This document shows positions 19,465 through 28,738 of a stretch of DNA of 64,000 nucleotides, one piece after another. The first letter of the stretch is position 1, and each line of letters begins with the position of its first letter. The notes below the pieces were generated by a model. That model worked only from the letters and a program-made list of their open reading frames with translations. It made no database searches and was not told the origin of the DNA. Source of the stretch: Halobacillus litoralis (lineage in GTDB: Bacteria > Bacillota > Bacilli > Bacillales > Halobacillaceae); NCBI RefSeq assembly GCF_020524025.1, contig NZ_JAIVKN010000002.1, positions 682,001-746,000 of the forward strand, read 5' to 3'. The position numbers and the translations under genes are program-made.

Positions 19465-20511
19465 ATGTCATTAAAGAATCCCACCAGCCAACCACTTGTA
19501 AGCAAAACGATTTCTATCGGTTCGTTTACTTGTGAATCAGGAGAACAATTAGAACAAGTCGAGCTGGCCTATGAACGGTTTGGTCCCCATGACGCGCCTG
19601 TTATTTTAGTGTGTCATGCTTTAACAGGGAATCACCTTGCCATTGGCTCCAGAGAGGAACCTGGCTGGTGGGCGGGTTTAATCGGAGAAGGCTGCCCAAT
19701 AGATACTACAAAATATCAAATTCTAACATTCAACGTGCTGGGTGGATGTCACGGATCCACAGGTCCAGCCAGTGTCAATCCAAAAACAGGAAAAAAATAC
19801 CGGCAATCCTTCCCTAAGGTTACAATCCGGGACATGGTTCATGCACAGCATAAAGCCCTGCAATTGCTTGGCATCAGAGGGGTTAAAGCTGTCGCAGGCG
19901 GATCATTGGGCGGCATGCAGACGTATGAATGGGGTTTACTTTATCCAGACTTTATGGAAGACCTGTTTATTCTTGCTGCCACCCCCTATTTAAGTGATTA
20001 TGGAATTGCCTTCAATCACATCGGTGCACGCGCTATTAAAAGTGATCCGTCTTTTAAACAGGGAAACTATGAAACCAATCAGCAGCTGAATGGTTTCGAA
20101 ATTGCACGAATGACAGGGATGGTGACCTATCGGAGCCGCACCTTATTTGAAAAAAGGTTCGATCGCTCGAACGAAGGCACATCTTATGACATACAATCCT
20201 ATTTGGATTATCAAGGGGACAAAATAAAGCAACGGTTCGATGCTAACAGCTACCTTTATTTATTGGAAGCTATGAACAACCATGATATTGGCCGGGACCG
20301 CCAAGGCTGGAAAACAGCTGCCAAAATGTATAAAGCTACAGTCCATACGATAAGTTTTGAACATGACCTCTTATATCCGGAGCAGCTCATTCGAAAGTTT
20401 GCAGAATACCCACCCGATGCCTCCCACCATCACATACCGACTGATTATGGGCATGACGGATTTCTAGTGGAATTTGATAGGTGGAGCAGTATATTTTCCG
20501 ATCAATTATAG
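19465..20511 (+). CDS. metX: Homoserine O-acetyltransferase
   Basis: This 348-residue alpha/beta hydrolase-fold enzyme activates homoserine for MetY. It shows LVCHALTGNHLA, the nucleophile elbow GGSLGGMQ, a Cys-rich GGCHGSTGPAS segment and a C-terminal DYGHDGFLVE with the catalytic His. The whole layout is that of MetX. Some MetX relatives use succinyl-CoA, but the neighbouring sulfhydrylase of the O-acetyl type favours acetylation. AAAGGAG precedes the ATG. It is co-transcribed with metY under SAM riboswitch control. Confidence 0.93.
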   Translation: MSLKNPTSQPLVSKTISIGSFTCESGEQLEQVELAYERFGPHDAPVILVCHALTGNHLAIGSREEPGWWAGLIGEGCPIDTTKYQILTFNVLGGCHGSTGPASVNPKTGKKYRQSFPKVTIRDMVHAQHKALQLLGIRGVKAVAGGSLGGMQTYEWGLLYPDFMEDLFILAATPYLSDYGIAFNHIGARAIKSDPSFKQGNYETNQQLNGFEIARMTGMVTYRSRTLFEKRFDRSNEGTSYDIQSYLDYQGDKIKQRFDANSYLYLLEAMNNHDIGRDRQGWKTAAKMYKATVHTISFEHDLLYPEQLIRKFAEYPPDASHHHIPTDYGHDGFLVEFDRWSSIFSDQL

Positions 20512-20516
20512 ATATA

Positions 20517-20550
20517 AAAAAAGAACCGCTTGTTTTCAAGCGGTTCTTTT
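20517..20550. terminator. Bidirectional terminator between metX and pdaC-like gene
   Basis: AAAAGAACCGCTTG pairs with CAAGCGGTTCTTTT. Both convergent genes end next to it. Confidence 0.85.
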
Positions 20551-21900
20551 CTATTCCATTAAATCACTGACAGCAACAAACTGATACCCTTTAGATGATA
20601 ATTTATCCAAAAGGATCTTCACGGTCTCCACCGTATTATTTTGAAGTTCATGAAGAAGGACAATTGAACCGTCTTCCACTTGGGAAAGAATATCCTGCGC
20701 TATCTTCTCCGGACCTTGGCTGCTCCACTTCTCAGAGTAAACTGTCCAAGGTACAGCTTCCACTGAATGGTTATAAGAAGATACCGGTGCCTCTCCAAAT
20801 GGTAGACGAATCAACTCTGTCTGTTTCCCGGTTACCAGCTTGATCATCCTCTGTGTGGAAGTGATCTGCTCTTCCACCTGATGTGCACCTAACCGACTCA
20901 GACGGGGATGATTCCAAGTATGACCCCCAATTTCATGTCCACTGGCCGCTACTTCCCGGGCCATATCAGGATAAAAACTCACTCTTTTACCAATCATGAA
21001 AAAGGACGCTCTTGCTTCATGACGATCCAGCAAGTCAAGGATTTCATCGGTGTATTCAGGGTGGGGACCATCATCAAAAGTGAGGGCTACTTTCTTACCT
21101 TCCTCATCTAATCGCTCCGATTCAAAGTTAGGTGTGGGTTCAAAAGCTTCCACAGATTTATGATCCTTCTCTATGTTTAATGATTTCACAAGATCTTCCA
21201 CATATTGAGAACGCAGTAACGGGGTAACCTGCTCCATTTCTAGTAAGACTTTATCGTAAACGGATGGGCCGGAGGAATCGAGAAAAACAAGCAGACCTTC
21301 TCCCGTTATGGCTGTATTTTCAAACGTAGAAGCAGTTGCTTCTAAATCATCGGCTGCTGTTCCGCCCTTCATTTCTTCACTTTCAAGCTTTTGTATCGTC
21401 AATTCATACAAACGCTCTACATAATAGAGGTCATCTTTAAAAAGCTCCTCCATAGTCAGGAGCTCTCCATTTTGTTTATCGAAGTTCATAACCGTTTGAC
21501 CAGTCATCAGTTCATCTTCTCCAACATCCATTGTTTCTGTAAAATGAACCACAAAGAAACGCTGGTCCTGATGAATGACATCAAAGTCAATATGCAGCTC
21601 GTGAGATTCTGTTTCTTCCGTGTTTTGTTTATTCTTATAACTTTCCTGTTTAAAGGAAGCCTTCTGCTGATTAACATAATCTACAATCGTCTGGTTTATC
21701 CGGTTATTCGGTGTCTGCGGATAATGGATTGTAATATGGTATTCCTTAAACTCTACAAGATCTGTTTCCATGGTAATATCGTACATCGGCTGTTCTTTTA
21801 CTTTATCTTTTTCAGCTTCTTCATTGGCACTTGCAATGAAAGAGCATCCGGAAACAAATAATATGACCAACAATAATGTATATATAATAGGTTGTTTCAT
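20551..21900 (-). CDS. pdaC: Lipoprotein polysaccharide deacetylase (PdaC-like)
   Basis: The 449-residue protein has a lipoprotein signal peptide with lipobox VSGC (lipid Cys 19). A DUF4163/DUF3298-type N-terminal region (about 45-240) is followed by a NodB deacetylase domain (about 260-445). NodB motifs are TFDDGPH, HTWNHP, RLPFGEAP and IVLLHE; motif 3 has Phe where Tyr is usual. B. subtilis PdaC, with the same domain order, deacetylates peptidoglycan N-acetylmuramic acid. The ATG follows AAGAGGG. Tandem TTACA-type repeats lie directly upstream (see 21924-21951). Confidence 0.85.
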   Translation of the reverse strand: MKQPIIYTLLLVILFVSGCSFIASANEEAEKDKVKEQPMYDITMETDLVEFKEYHITIHYPQTPNNRINQTIVDYVNQQKASFKQESYKNKQNTEETESHELHIDFDVIHQDQRFFVVHFTETMDVGEDELMTGQTVMNFDKQNGELLTMEELFKDDLYYVERLYELTIQKLESEEMKGGTAADDLEATASTFENTAITGEGLLVFLDSSGPSVYDKVLLEMEQVTPLLRSQYVEDLVKSLNIEKDHKSVEAFEPTPNFESERLDEEGKKVALTFDDGPHPEYTDEILDLLDRHEARASFFMIGKRVSFYPDMAREVAASGHEIGGHTWNHPRLSRLGAHQVEEQITSTQRMIKLVTGKQTELIRLPFGEAPVSSYNHSVEAVPWTVYSEKWSSQGPEKIAQDILSQVEDGSIVLLHELQNNTVETVKILLDKLSSKGYQFVAVSDLME

Positions 21901-21923
21901 TCAATTCCCTCTTTACTCATAGT

Positions 21924-21951
21924 TACACAACCCATTGTAACACAAATGTAA
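21924..21951 (-). promoter_or_regulatory. Possible PhoP-box direct repeats upstream of pdaC-like gene
   Basis: On the minus strand TTACAT (21946-21951), TTACAA (21935-21940) and TGTGTA (21924-21929) recur every 11 bases, matching the spacing of PhoP boxes (TTAACA-like, N5). The third repeat is degenerate and the site has not been shown to bind anything. Confidence 0.4.
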
Positions 21952-21993
21952 CAATCATTTAATTACTTCGATATATTCATTATTTTCAGTCAA

Positions 21994-22830
21994 TTACAGA
22001 TTCGTACGTACATCCCATAATTCCGGAAAGAATCTGTGATCGAGTACTTGTTTTAAATACCCTACACCAGAAGAACCTCCCGTTCCCTTCTTATGACCAA
22101 TTATTCTTTCAACAGTCTTCATATGCCTATAACGCCATTGTTGAAGACTGTCCTCGATATCGACCAGCTTCTCGGCAAGCTGATACAGCTCCCAATAGTT
22201 CCCTACATGTTTGTACACCTGTTCCCAAGCAGCTTCCACCGATGAGTCCGGCTCATAATTCTTAGTAAAATCTCTGTTAAGGAGGTCGGTTTTTATCGGG
22301 AAACCAGCTTCTGAGAGTTTTCTGACTGCCGCATCATATAAACCAGGGGCCTGATAAGCTGACACAAGCTCTTTATACAATTCAGGGGTTTTTTTGTAGA
22401 TTTTAAGGACGTGACTTGTCTTGTACCCTAAAACAAACTCTATCATCCTGTATTGATAGGACTGAAATCCAGATGCCTGTCCAAGTTGACCTCTAAATTC
22501 CTTATATTCAGCTGGAGTAAGAGTCGATAACACATCCCACGCCTGAATGATCTGCTTCTGTATACTTGACACACGGGCAAGCATCTTAAAAGCTGCCTGC
22601 ATGTCATCCTGGCTAATAGCATCTATAGCCGCCTTTAATTCATGCAGAATCAGTTTCATCCACAGTTCACTCACCTGATGGATAATAATAAAAAGCATTT
22701 CATCATGATGAGAGGACAGTCGTTGTTGAGCATTTAAGAGGTCATCCAACTTTAAATACTCCCCATAAGTCATTCGGTTCAAAAAATCCGTATAAATACT
22801 TTCATTCTCATTGGAAGGATGCTGAGACAC
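21994..22830 (-). CDS. kynA: Tryptophan 2,3-dioxygenase
   Basis: This 278-residue haem dioxygenase opens the indole ring of tryptophan to give N-formylkynurenine. Family signatures include [32 protein letters not shown] (with the haem-pocket histidines) and a C-terminal [20 protein letters not shown]. The start is GTG behind GGAGGAGAGG. The gene lies 13 bases after the DUF4166 gene, probably in one transcript. No kynB or kynU is nearby, so any onward catabolism must be encoded elsewhere. Confidence 0.95.
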   Translation of the reverse strand: MSQHPSNENESIYTDFLNRMTYGEYLKLDDLLNAQQRLSSHHDEMLFIIIHQVSELWMKLILHELKAAIDAISQDDMQAAFKMLARVSSIQKQIIQAWDVLSTLTPAEYKEFRGQLGQASGFQSYQYRMIEFVLGYKTSHVLKIYKKTPELYKELVSAYQAPGLYDAAVRKLSEAGFPIKTDLLNRDFTKNYEPDSSVEAAWEQVYKHVGNYWELYQLAEKLVDIEDSLQQWRYRHMKTVERIIGHKKGTGGSSGVGYLKQVLDHRFFPELWDVRTNL

Positions 22831-22843
22831 GACCTCTCCTCCT

Positions 22844-23488
22844 CTACTCTATAACCCCTCGTTCAGGGATATTGTTATAAGTCATCGGTAAAAATTCTGT
22901 ATGCACTGCTCCTTCATACATAAGCAATGTACCAAACAGAGGGTGTTCGACATGGACATGGACGCGATATGCTTCTTCTTCCTCATCATAATGCTCATAG
23001 ACGGAGGTTTGGGGCGCATTTACGACTAAGCTTCCATAAATATTAACAGCTTTTGAGTCCATATATAATCCCCCCTCAGAGGTTACATGAAGGTTTAGTT
23101 CAGTCTGCACGTTCCCTGATTTCCCTAAATCATCTACAATGCACTGCTTATCCTCATCATACCGCATAGCTGCATCAAATCCTCTGATGGAATATGGAAA
23201 AAAGAAGCGCCGAATCCAACTAACCGTTTCCCGCCCCTTCTCATCTGTATATACATAATTTTCAAGAGTAAAAGGGACATCTTTCCCTCTTTCGCCAAAT
23301 ACAAGATGATCTTTTATTCCAATCTGAAAAAGGGGGCGCAGGAGTGGATGTGCTCCTCTAATTTCCGTCATCCTTCCCTGACCAAGCATCATTAAATTCT
23401 GCTTGCTCGTAAGACCGTACTTTTTCTGCATTTCAGGATGAAGGCGATGAAACTCTTCGCCTAAGGCTTGGTGATAAATTGACTTCAT
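22844..23488 (-). CDS. DUF4166 family protein
   Basis: The 214-residue protein matches DUF4166: it starts [16 protein letters not shown], then contains [20 protein letters not shown] and [14 protein letters not shown]. The family also occurs as the C-terminal part of YndJ-like proteins. No signal peptide is seen and function is unknown. AAGGAG precedes the ATG. It is the first gene of a two-gene unit with kynA, which may only reflect co-transcription. Confidence 0.75.
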   Translation of the reverse strand: MKSIYHQALGEEFHRLHPEMQKKYGLTSKQNLMMLGQGRMTEIRGAHPLLRPLFQIGIKDHLVFGERGKDVPFTLENYVYTDEKGRETVSWIRRFFFPYSIRGFDAAMRYDEDKQCIVDDLGKSGNVQTELNLHVTSEGGLYMDSKAVNIYGSLVVNAPQTSVYEHYDEEEEAYRVHVHVEHPLFGTLLMYEGAVHTEFLPMTYNNIPERGVIE

Positions 23489-23645
23489 ATCTCTACTCCT
23501 TCCAAAAGACCAAAATTCTATTGTCTATATTCGTTCTCTATATCATGAGTTATGAATAAGAATTCATTTAGAAACCTTTTTCACATGATGTATGTAAAGG
23601 CATTATAGCATAAGTAACCGCTTTCTAATTAGAAAACAAGGAAAA

Positions 23646-23673
23646 GAAGACCTGCCATTTCAGCAGGTCTTCC
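23646..23673 (-). terminator. Terminator of the RQC-like gene
   Basis: AAGACCTGC and GCAGGTCTT form the stem, followed by CTTTTCC on the minus strand. Confidence 0.65.
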
Positions 23674-23678
23674 CTCTA

Positions 23679-25205
23679 TTACATGACCTCTTCTGCATCA
23701 TCACTGATGGAATATCCTTTTTGCTGTTTCATTAACCACCCTTGTTTCTCTAATTGAGTGAACAGTTTCTGAATATGTTTCTCAGGCCAATTGGATAATA
23801 AGCCAAACCATCGCGTTTCGTGCAGATATAAGCTTCGAAGTTTATTTGTCGCTTTTCCGGCCAGCATTTGCACAAGGGTGTGAACGGGATAATCTGTACC
23901 ATAGTAATAAATGAAATCAAGAATCTGCTGCGTATAAGCATAGGTTAATGAACGGCCTTTCACAGTAATGATTACATCATCATCATGATAGCGGACTTCT
24001 TCAAGTTTAACTTTTAACTCTTCAAGGACATGGCTTGTGATTGGGTAGACGTGTTCTGGTACAATAGTCTGCCACTCCGCGAGTTCTTTTAAGACCCTGA
24101 CATCATCCATCTGTACCTTCGACAGCCACAGGAGTTCAGAACCATCCTTACGCTCAGGTATATACGTCCGGCTTAATTTGTCATACATGTACAAAAGAGG
24201 GTAGGATGTAAGCTCTTCCTGCTTCCTTTGGTACCTTTCTATTTGTTTAATGATGGTTAAGCTTTCATCTAGTGTTTTTCGTGCTGTATTTAATTGTTTC
24301 TTCAGAGCCCTCAGTTGACCTAACTGCTCTAATAAGCGCTCATTCTGCTTTGCAATATCATTGAATTGCTGCTCAATCGTGTGAATCCGTTTATTAGCCC
24401 GCTCCGTATCAAACTCTTCTGTAAAGCTTACGTCATTTTCATCTACATGATAATACAGACAGAAATCACAAACTTCACAGTAGCAGCAAATACAACGGCG
24501 GGCAGAATCAAACTCCAGAACTTTTTTATGAGAACAGCATTCCTGCGTCCCTCTTAACCAGTCCGCCGGCAGAGAACGAAAAGGCCGCATAACAATATCA
24601 ACTCTGTGCCTCCAGTAAGCCACATCTTCCGGGTAGTTCAAAACAGAGAGTAAAGATGATTGATTCATCACCTCAACCGCATCAATCACTTCCCTTTTCT
24701 CATGGAATAATTGAACGAGCGGGTGTTTATGAAAAGCCTTGGCTATTTTAGAAAGCCAATATTCCCGGCTGTGTTGACTTATATGAGATAAAAACAGATA
24801 ATCTTCCATTACTTCCCCTACATGCTGATTCAGCTGTTCAGAGGAAAGATGAGTGAAATCTGTCGGATATAAATAATCTTCTTTCATGGGTAGTCCATGT
24901 TCTTCCGGCAAGGACCTCCACAAGAATAATTCTGGGCGGAGCAAGTGTGGATGAATTGTCTCCTCTTTTTGAAAAGAAACAGGCAGGACAGCTTTTTCTG
25001 ATAACCCCATATAGGAACGAATGGATGTAACGTCAAGATTCTGATTGTTTATTTGATCCTCGATCGCGTCGTTTAACCTGGATAGTAAACTGCGTTCAAA
25101 TTTATGTCCGATGGAACGAATCTGTTTATTTTTCTTCCCTATCGGTGCAAGTACAATATACGGGTATCGTTGATCTTGATAAGCAATCCTCTTTGGCAGT
25201 CCCAT
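23679..25205 (-). CDS. RQC-like DNA-binding protein with cysteine cluster
   Basis: The 508-residue protein is not a helicase: there is no Walker motif. Residues about 415-490 (QQILDFIYYYGTDYPVHTLV, KLRSLYLHETRWFGLL) resemble the RQC winged helix of RecQ helicases, as in proteins annotated RQC-minor family. A dense cysteine cluster at 223-249 (ECC, CICCYCEVCDFC) probably binds zinc. A coiled coil spans about 268-335. The N-terminal 220 residues are unrecognised. The ATG follows AAAGGGG. It is a single-gene unit. DNA or RNA binding is inference. Confidence 0.6.
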   Translation of the reverse strand: MGLPKRIAYQDQRYPYIVLAPIGKKNKQIRSIGHKFERSLLSRLNDAIEDQINNQNLDVTSIRSYMGLSEKAVLPVSFQKEETIHPHLLRPELFLWRSLPEEHGLPMKEDYLYPTDFTHLSSEQLNQHVGEVMEDYLFLSHISQHSREYWLSKIAKAFHKHPLVQLFHEKREVIDAVEVMNQSSLLSVLNYPEDVAYWRHRVDIVMRPFRSLPADWLRGTQECCSHKKVLEFDSARRCICCYCEVCDFCLYYHVDENDVSFTEEFDTERANKRIHTIEQQFNDIAKQNERLLEQLGQLRALKKQLNTARKTLDESLTIIKQIERYQRKQEELTSYPLLYMYDKLSRTYIPERKDGSELLWLSKVQMDDVRVLKELAEWQTIVPEHVYPITSHVLEELKVKLEEVRYHDDDVIITVKGRSLTYAYTQQILDFIYYYGTDYPVHTLVQMLAGKATNKLRSLYLHETRWFGLLSNWPEKHIQKLFTQLEKQGWLMKQQKGYSISDDAEEVM

Positions 25206-25288
25206 AATGATTCCCCTTTAAACTAAGGATTTACTACTATTATAGAAAAAGTATTACAAAGTACCAATAAATATAAGTAAAATGGGCG

Positions 25289-25987
25289 TCAAACTGTCAA
25301 AATTTCCACGGAATACCCAATGAACAACCCTGTTTCAATGACTCCAGGGATGGCACTCAACTCTTTCTCCATGTCATTTGTAACATTTGTGACTTTCATA
25401 TCCATTAATACATTTCCTCTTTCTGTAATGACGGGGCCGTCTTTCGATTCAGCCATTCGTAACTGGATATGATCAACAGGAAATTCCGCCAATTTCATTT
25501 CCACTAAATGAATAGCATCAGGATCCACTTCTACCGGAATAGCGAAGTTCTCCCCGAGTCGCCCGACATGCTTACTCTTATCTACTAAAATATACGTTTT
25601 AGGGGAGCTTGCCATCACGAGTTTTTCTGCAAATAACGCTCCACCCCTGCCTTTTATAAGACGATTCTGCTGATCGACTTCATCTGCTCCGTCAAATCCC
25701 CAGTCGGGCTTAGCGGAGAGGAGCGAGGTTGTTTTAAGTCCAAAGTATTGACAGTTCATTTCAGCTTCTTTTGATGTAGGAACTGCAAGTATATCCATCT
25801 CACCCCTGTGGACTCGTTCCGCGATTTTCTCCAGGGCAAGGAAAGAAGTAGATCCAGATCCTACGCCGATTGTATCCCCGTTCTTCACTAGATGACTGAC
25901 TTGTTCGGCTACTTGTTCTTTTGCTTCCCGGTTGGAAATTTCGCCGGACCATGTGGGCTGTTTTGCTATTTGGTTCATCCATTCCAC
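25289..25987 (-). CDS. rpiA: Ribose-5-phosphate isomerase A
   Basis: This pentose-phosphate enzyme of about 232 residues interconverts ribose-5-phosphate and ribulose-5-phosphate. It shows VGSGSTSFLALE, the active-site DWGFDGADEVD and the KGRGGALFAEKLV segment with the catalytic Glu. The start is uncertain: GTG at 25987 fits AGAGGTG best, and ATG at 25978 is an alternative losing three residues. It is monocistronic. Confidence 0.92.
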   Translation of the reverse strand: MEWMNQIAKQPTWSGEISNREAKEQVAEQVSHLVKNGDTIGVGSGSTSFLALEKIAERVHRGEMDILAVPTSKEAEMNCQYFGLKTTSLLSAKPDWGFDGADEVDQQNRLIKGRGGALFAEKLVMASSPKTYILVDKSKHVGRLGENFAIPVEVDPDAIHLVEMKLAEFPVDHIQLRMAESKDGPVITERGNVLMDMKVTNVTNDMEKELSAIPGVIETGLFIGYSVEILTV

Positions 25988-26162
25988 GTGTATCACCTCT
26001 ATCTATTTGTATTCCCAAAACGATACCAAAACAAGCATAAGTATTAGAGAAAGTGTATCAGAAGCTGAAAGGGCATCACTACGTTTTTCTGTAAATTTTG
26101 TCATTTTTAATGAATTCTTCACGTAAAATTAATGAAATATCTTGTTTAAAGAAGGGATGTCC

Positions 26163-26243
26163 ATGAAGAACATTTATTGGAAATTAATTATCTTCTACCT
26201 CATCCTAATTACAGCTTTTATACTAGTTACAATTCAACCATAA
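26163..26243 (+). CDS. Putative 26-residue single-span membrane peptide
   Basis: The frame encodes a positively charged start (MKNIYWK) followed by a continuous hydrophobic stretch long enough to cross the membrane, ending TIQP. AAGAAGGGA lies 4-5 bases before the ATG, and a strong hairpin (26245-26273) follows the stop at once. That hairpin also serves liaR on the other strand. Its size and layout are like those of small membrane peptides in Bacillus, but such frames also occur by chance. Confidence 0.45.
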   Translation: MKNIYWKLIIFYLILITAFILVTIQP

Positions 26244-26244
26244 A

Positions 26245-26273
26245 AAAACCTCGACAGCCGCTGTCGAGGTTTT
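26245..26273. terminator. Bidirectional terminator after liaR
   Basis: AACCTCGACAG pairs with CTGTCGAGGTT. It is flanked by A- and T-runs and overlaps the end of liaR. Confidence 0.85.
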
Positions 26274-26904
26274 ACTCTATCAAATCATGTTTAAATGCAT
26301 AGATTACGGCTTGTGTCCGGTCGTCCACCTGCAGCTTTCCAAGAATATTGCTGACATGAACTTTCACAGTCTTTAATGCTATAAACAGTTGTTCAGAAAT
26401 ATCCTGGTTTGTTTTTCCCTCTGCCATTAATAAAAGCACTTCTTTTTCACGGACGGTTAGCTGCTCATGGAGATCCTGCACATTCGGATTGCGCATTTTG
26501 GTCATAATTTTACCCGTTACTTCAGGTTCCAATATAGACTGACCTTCATGCGTGGACCGTATGGCATTTGCAATTTCTTCTGCCTTGGATGTTTTTAACA
26601 TATAACTTGTTGCCCCTGCTTCCAAGGCTGGATAGACTTTATCATCATCTAAAAAACTTGTCACAATAATAATTTTGGCATCCGGCCACTTTGCCACAAT
26701 ACGCTTCGTAGCTTCAATTCCATCCATCTGATCCATCACTAAATCCATAAGAATAACGTCCGGGCGGAGACTTAAGGATAATTCAACAGCTTCTTCTCCG
26801 TCATCAGCTTCTGCCACAACCTCAATATCAGGCTGAGCAGATAAGTAAGCAGACACGCCGATACGAACCATTTCATGGTCATCAGCAAACAAAACAGTGA
26901 TCAT
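26272..26904 (-). CDS. liaR: Response regulator LiaR (NarL/VraR family)
   Basis: The 210-residue regulator has a receiver domain with acidic pair DD (8-9) and phospho-Asp near D54 (VILMDLVMDQMDG). A LuxR-type HTH follows, containing LTVREKEVLLLMAEGKTNQD and KTVKVHVSNILGKL. It overlaps the liaS stop codon. In Bacillus, LiaR activates the lia operon on cell-wall antibiotic damage. Confidence 0.92.
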   Translation of the reverse strand: MITVLFADDHEMVRIGVSAYLSAQPDIEVVAEADDGEEAVELSLSLRPDVILMDLVMDQMDGIEATKRIVAKWPDAKIIIVTSFLDDDKVYPALEAGATSYMLKTSKAEEIANAIRSTHEGQSILEPEVTGKIMTKMRNPNVQDLHEQLTVREKEVLLLMAEGKTNQDISEQLFIALKTVKVHVSNILGKLQVDDRTQAVIYAFKHDLIE

Positions 26905-27941
26905 TAGGCTTCCCCTCCTTGGTTACGATAGGGGACTTTCACTTCAAGCCTTGTCCCCTGTCCTTTTACGCTGACGATTTTTAACGTTCCCCCGATTTCA
27001 AACGCTCGTTCCTCCATATTCTGCAGCCCATAAGAACTTGCTTTTCCTTCTTTTACATCAAAGCCAGTCCCATCGTCAATAATACGAAGAATAATGAAAC
27101 GATCACGTTCAATTAACATGACATTTAAGCTGGAAGCCTTGGCATGTCTGAGAGTATTCGAAACCGATTCCTGAAGAATTCTAAATAAATGATCCTCGAC
27201 GCCTTTGTCTAACTTCATCGTTTCAATGGACCAATGGATATCCATCGGTACTTTTTGGGTTAACTCATCAAGCAGCTCTTGAGCTCCTTCAGCTAGTGAT
27301 TTATCCTTTAGTGCCACAGGTCGCAAATGAAGCAGAAGGGCTCTCATTTCCAGCTGTGACTGGTGAATCATTTTCTCCACCATCTGCAATTGTTTAGGTG
27401 CGGAAACTCTGTCCGATTCTTCCGCCTGGTTAATAGCTGAGATCATCATAGACGCTGCAAATAATTGCTGGCTGACAGAATCATGAAGTTCCCTAGCCAA
27501 CCGGTTTCTTTCCTGGACAACGACTTCCTGTAAGCTTTGTTCCCGCTCTTCTGCTCTCTCTGTTACCATACGTTGGGCAAGCTCCGTTTGTTTCACGATC
27601 TTAGCCTCTATCCGCTTCATTTTCTCTTCAATTTGATTAACCTCAAGTATTTCTGCCTCACCATAACTGAGTTGAGTTCCTTTTTCCAGCTCACTTAATT
27701 TATATTCAATTGTATACAGCTGACGACGCCAAAACCAACCTTGAAGGATCCCTGTTACCAATCCAGCAGAAAGTGAGACGACTAAAATTAAAAAACCGAA
27801 TGGTAAATCCAAGACTTGCTGACTCCAGAGGTCCGCCCACGAATTTATGGGAAAAGCGAAAAAAGTAATACCTAAAAGAACAGCGGAGAATAGGAAGAAC
27901 GTAAATAGACTGGAGAGCAGTTGTCTCTGCCATACATTCAT
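26904..27941 (-). CDS. liaS: Sensor histidine kinase LiaS
   Basis: This 345-residue intramembrane-sensing kinase has two N-terminal membrane helices with a very short outer loop, then a HAMP-like linker. The HisKA_3 motif RELHDSVSQQLFAASM holds the phospho-His, and HATPase motifs are present (NTLRHAKAS, DDGTGFD, GLQNMEERA). It overlaps the liaF stop by four bases and liaR by one. This order and overlap are those of the lia/vra operon. Confidence 0.92.
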   Translation of the reverse strand: MNVWQRQLLSSLFTFFLFSAVLLGITFFAFPINSWADLWSQQVLDLPFGFLILVVSLSAGLVTGILQGWFWRRQLYTIEYKLSELEKGTQLSYGEAEILEVNQIEEKMKRIEAKIVKQTELAQRMVTERAEEREQSLQEVVVQERNRLARELHDSVSQQLFAASMMISAINQAEESDRVSAPKQLQMVEKMIHQSQLEMRALLLHLRPVALKDKSLAEGAQELLDELTQKVPMDIHWSIETMKLDKGVEDHLFRILQESVSNTLRHAKASSLNVMLIERDRFIILRIIDDGTGFDVKEGKASSYGLQNMEERAFEIGGTLKIVSVKGQGTRLEVKVPYRNQGGEA

Positions 27942-28657
27942 ATCCTCTTCACCTCAAGATCACCGGAGACAATGGAAGTAATGATTTTAACTCTTGGTTT
28001 TTTCGGACCATATTCAGAGGTTTGAAAAGATACAATCTGGTTGAACATGTTTGTTCTTTTATATTGAAAGATAGAAACTCTGCCTATAAGAGCACTATGA
28101 TGAACATTTACTTCCACTTCATAAGGGATATAAATAATCATATTGCCGGCAAAATGTCGAATAGATATAACCGCTTCATCGTGAGGAAGAACGGTCTCGC
28201 TTAAGTCAATCACCCGGTCGCCAATTCCTCCGTGAATGTTAATATCTTTCCATTCATAGGAGTGATCCGGCGTGGACTGATTTCCGAAGAGCTTCTGGAC
28301 CATCCATTGTTCACTCTTCGGTATTTCCTGTTCGTTGTCGACCACTAAAGGGGAGATATACTCTGGATTGTCTCTGGACTTTAAATAGTTTCTAATAAAT
28401 ATAAAAAGAACAGCTAGAACAAGAAAACGAACGGCAATCATACTGAGAATCGTGAAAATTAAACTGACCAACCCTATCCAAAACAGAATTTTACGCCATA
28501 AGGGTTTGTAATTTCTCCACCCTATGTAGATGAATACACCCGAAAATAATACCGAGAAAACGAGGCCGCCATTGAAAAAGACGATCTCTACTATCAGGAG
28601 GATCACCCCAATGATTAATATGGCATTGATGGTATTTGTCGAAAGTCTCTTAAACAT
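27938..28657 (-). CDS. liaF: LiaF, inhibitor of the LiaSR system
   Basis: The 239-residue membrane protein has about four N-terminal transmembrane helices followed by a soluble C-terminal LiaF-type beta domain (DYSYEWK-like region, NIHGGIGDRVIDLSETVLP, repeated short strands). LiaF holds LiaS inactive without cell-wall stress. ATG at 28657 is chosen because AAGGAGG sits 8 bases upstream; the open frame extends 24 codons further through the preceding hairpin. It is translationally coupled to liaS. Confidence 0.88.
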   Translation of the reverse strand: MFKRLSTNTINAILIIGVILLIVEIVFFNGGLVFSVLFSGVFIYIGWRNYKPLWRKILFWIGLVSLIFTILSMIAVRFLVLAVLFIFIRNYLKSRDNPEYISPLVVDNEQEIPKSEQWMVQKLFGNQSTPDHSYEWKDINIHGGIGDRVIDLSETVLPHDEAVISIRHFAGNMIIYIPYEVEVNVHHSALIGRVSIFQYKRTNMFNQIVSFQTSEYGPKKPRVKIITSIVSGDLEVKRI

Positions 28658-28698
28658 AAGGGTCATCCTCCTTCCATGAATTCGTTCTTCTTTCATCA

Positions 28699-28726
28699 AT
28701 AAAGGCGCAGAAAACTGCGCCTTTAT
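28699..28726 (-). terminator. Hairpin between liaH and liaF, likely attenuating
   Basis: ATAAAGGCGCAG pairs perfectly with CTGCGCCTTTAT around AAAA. The tail on the minus strand is only TTTATTG, so it is probably leaky. It would let liaIH be expressed more strongly than liaFSR, as is known in B. subtilis. Confidence 0.65.
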
Positions 28727-28738
28727 CATATCATATAT

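Noticed and set aside
21391-21861. 156-codon frame antisense to the PdaC-like gene
   Set aside because: Low-complexity, cysteine- and phenylalanine-rich translation typical of antisense shadow frames.
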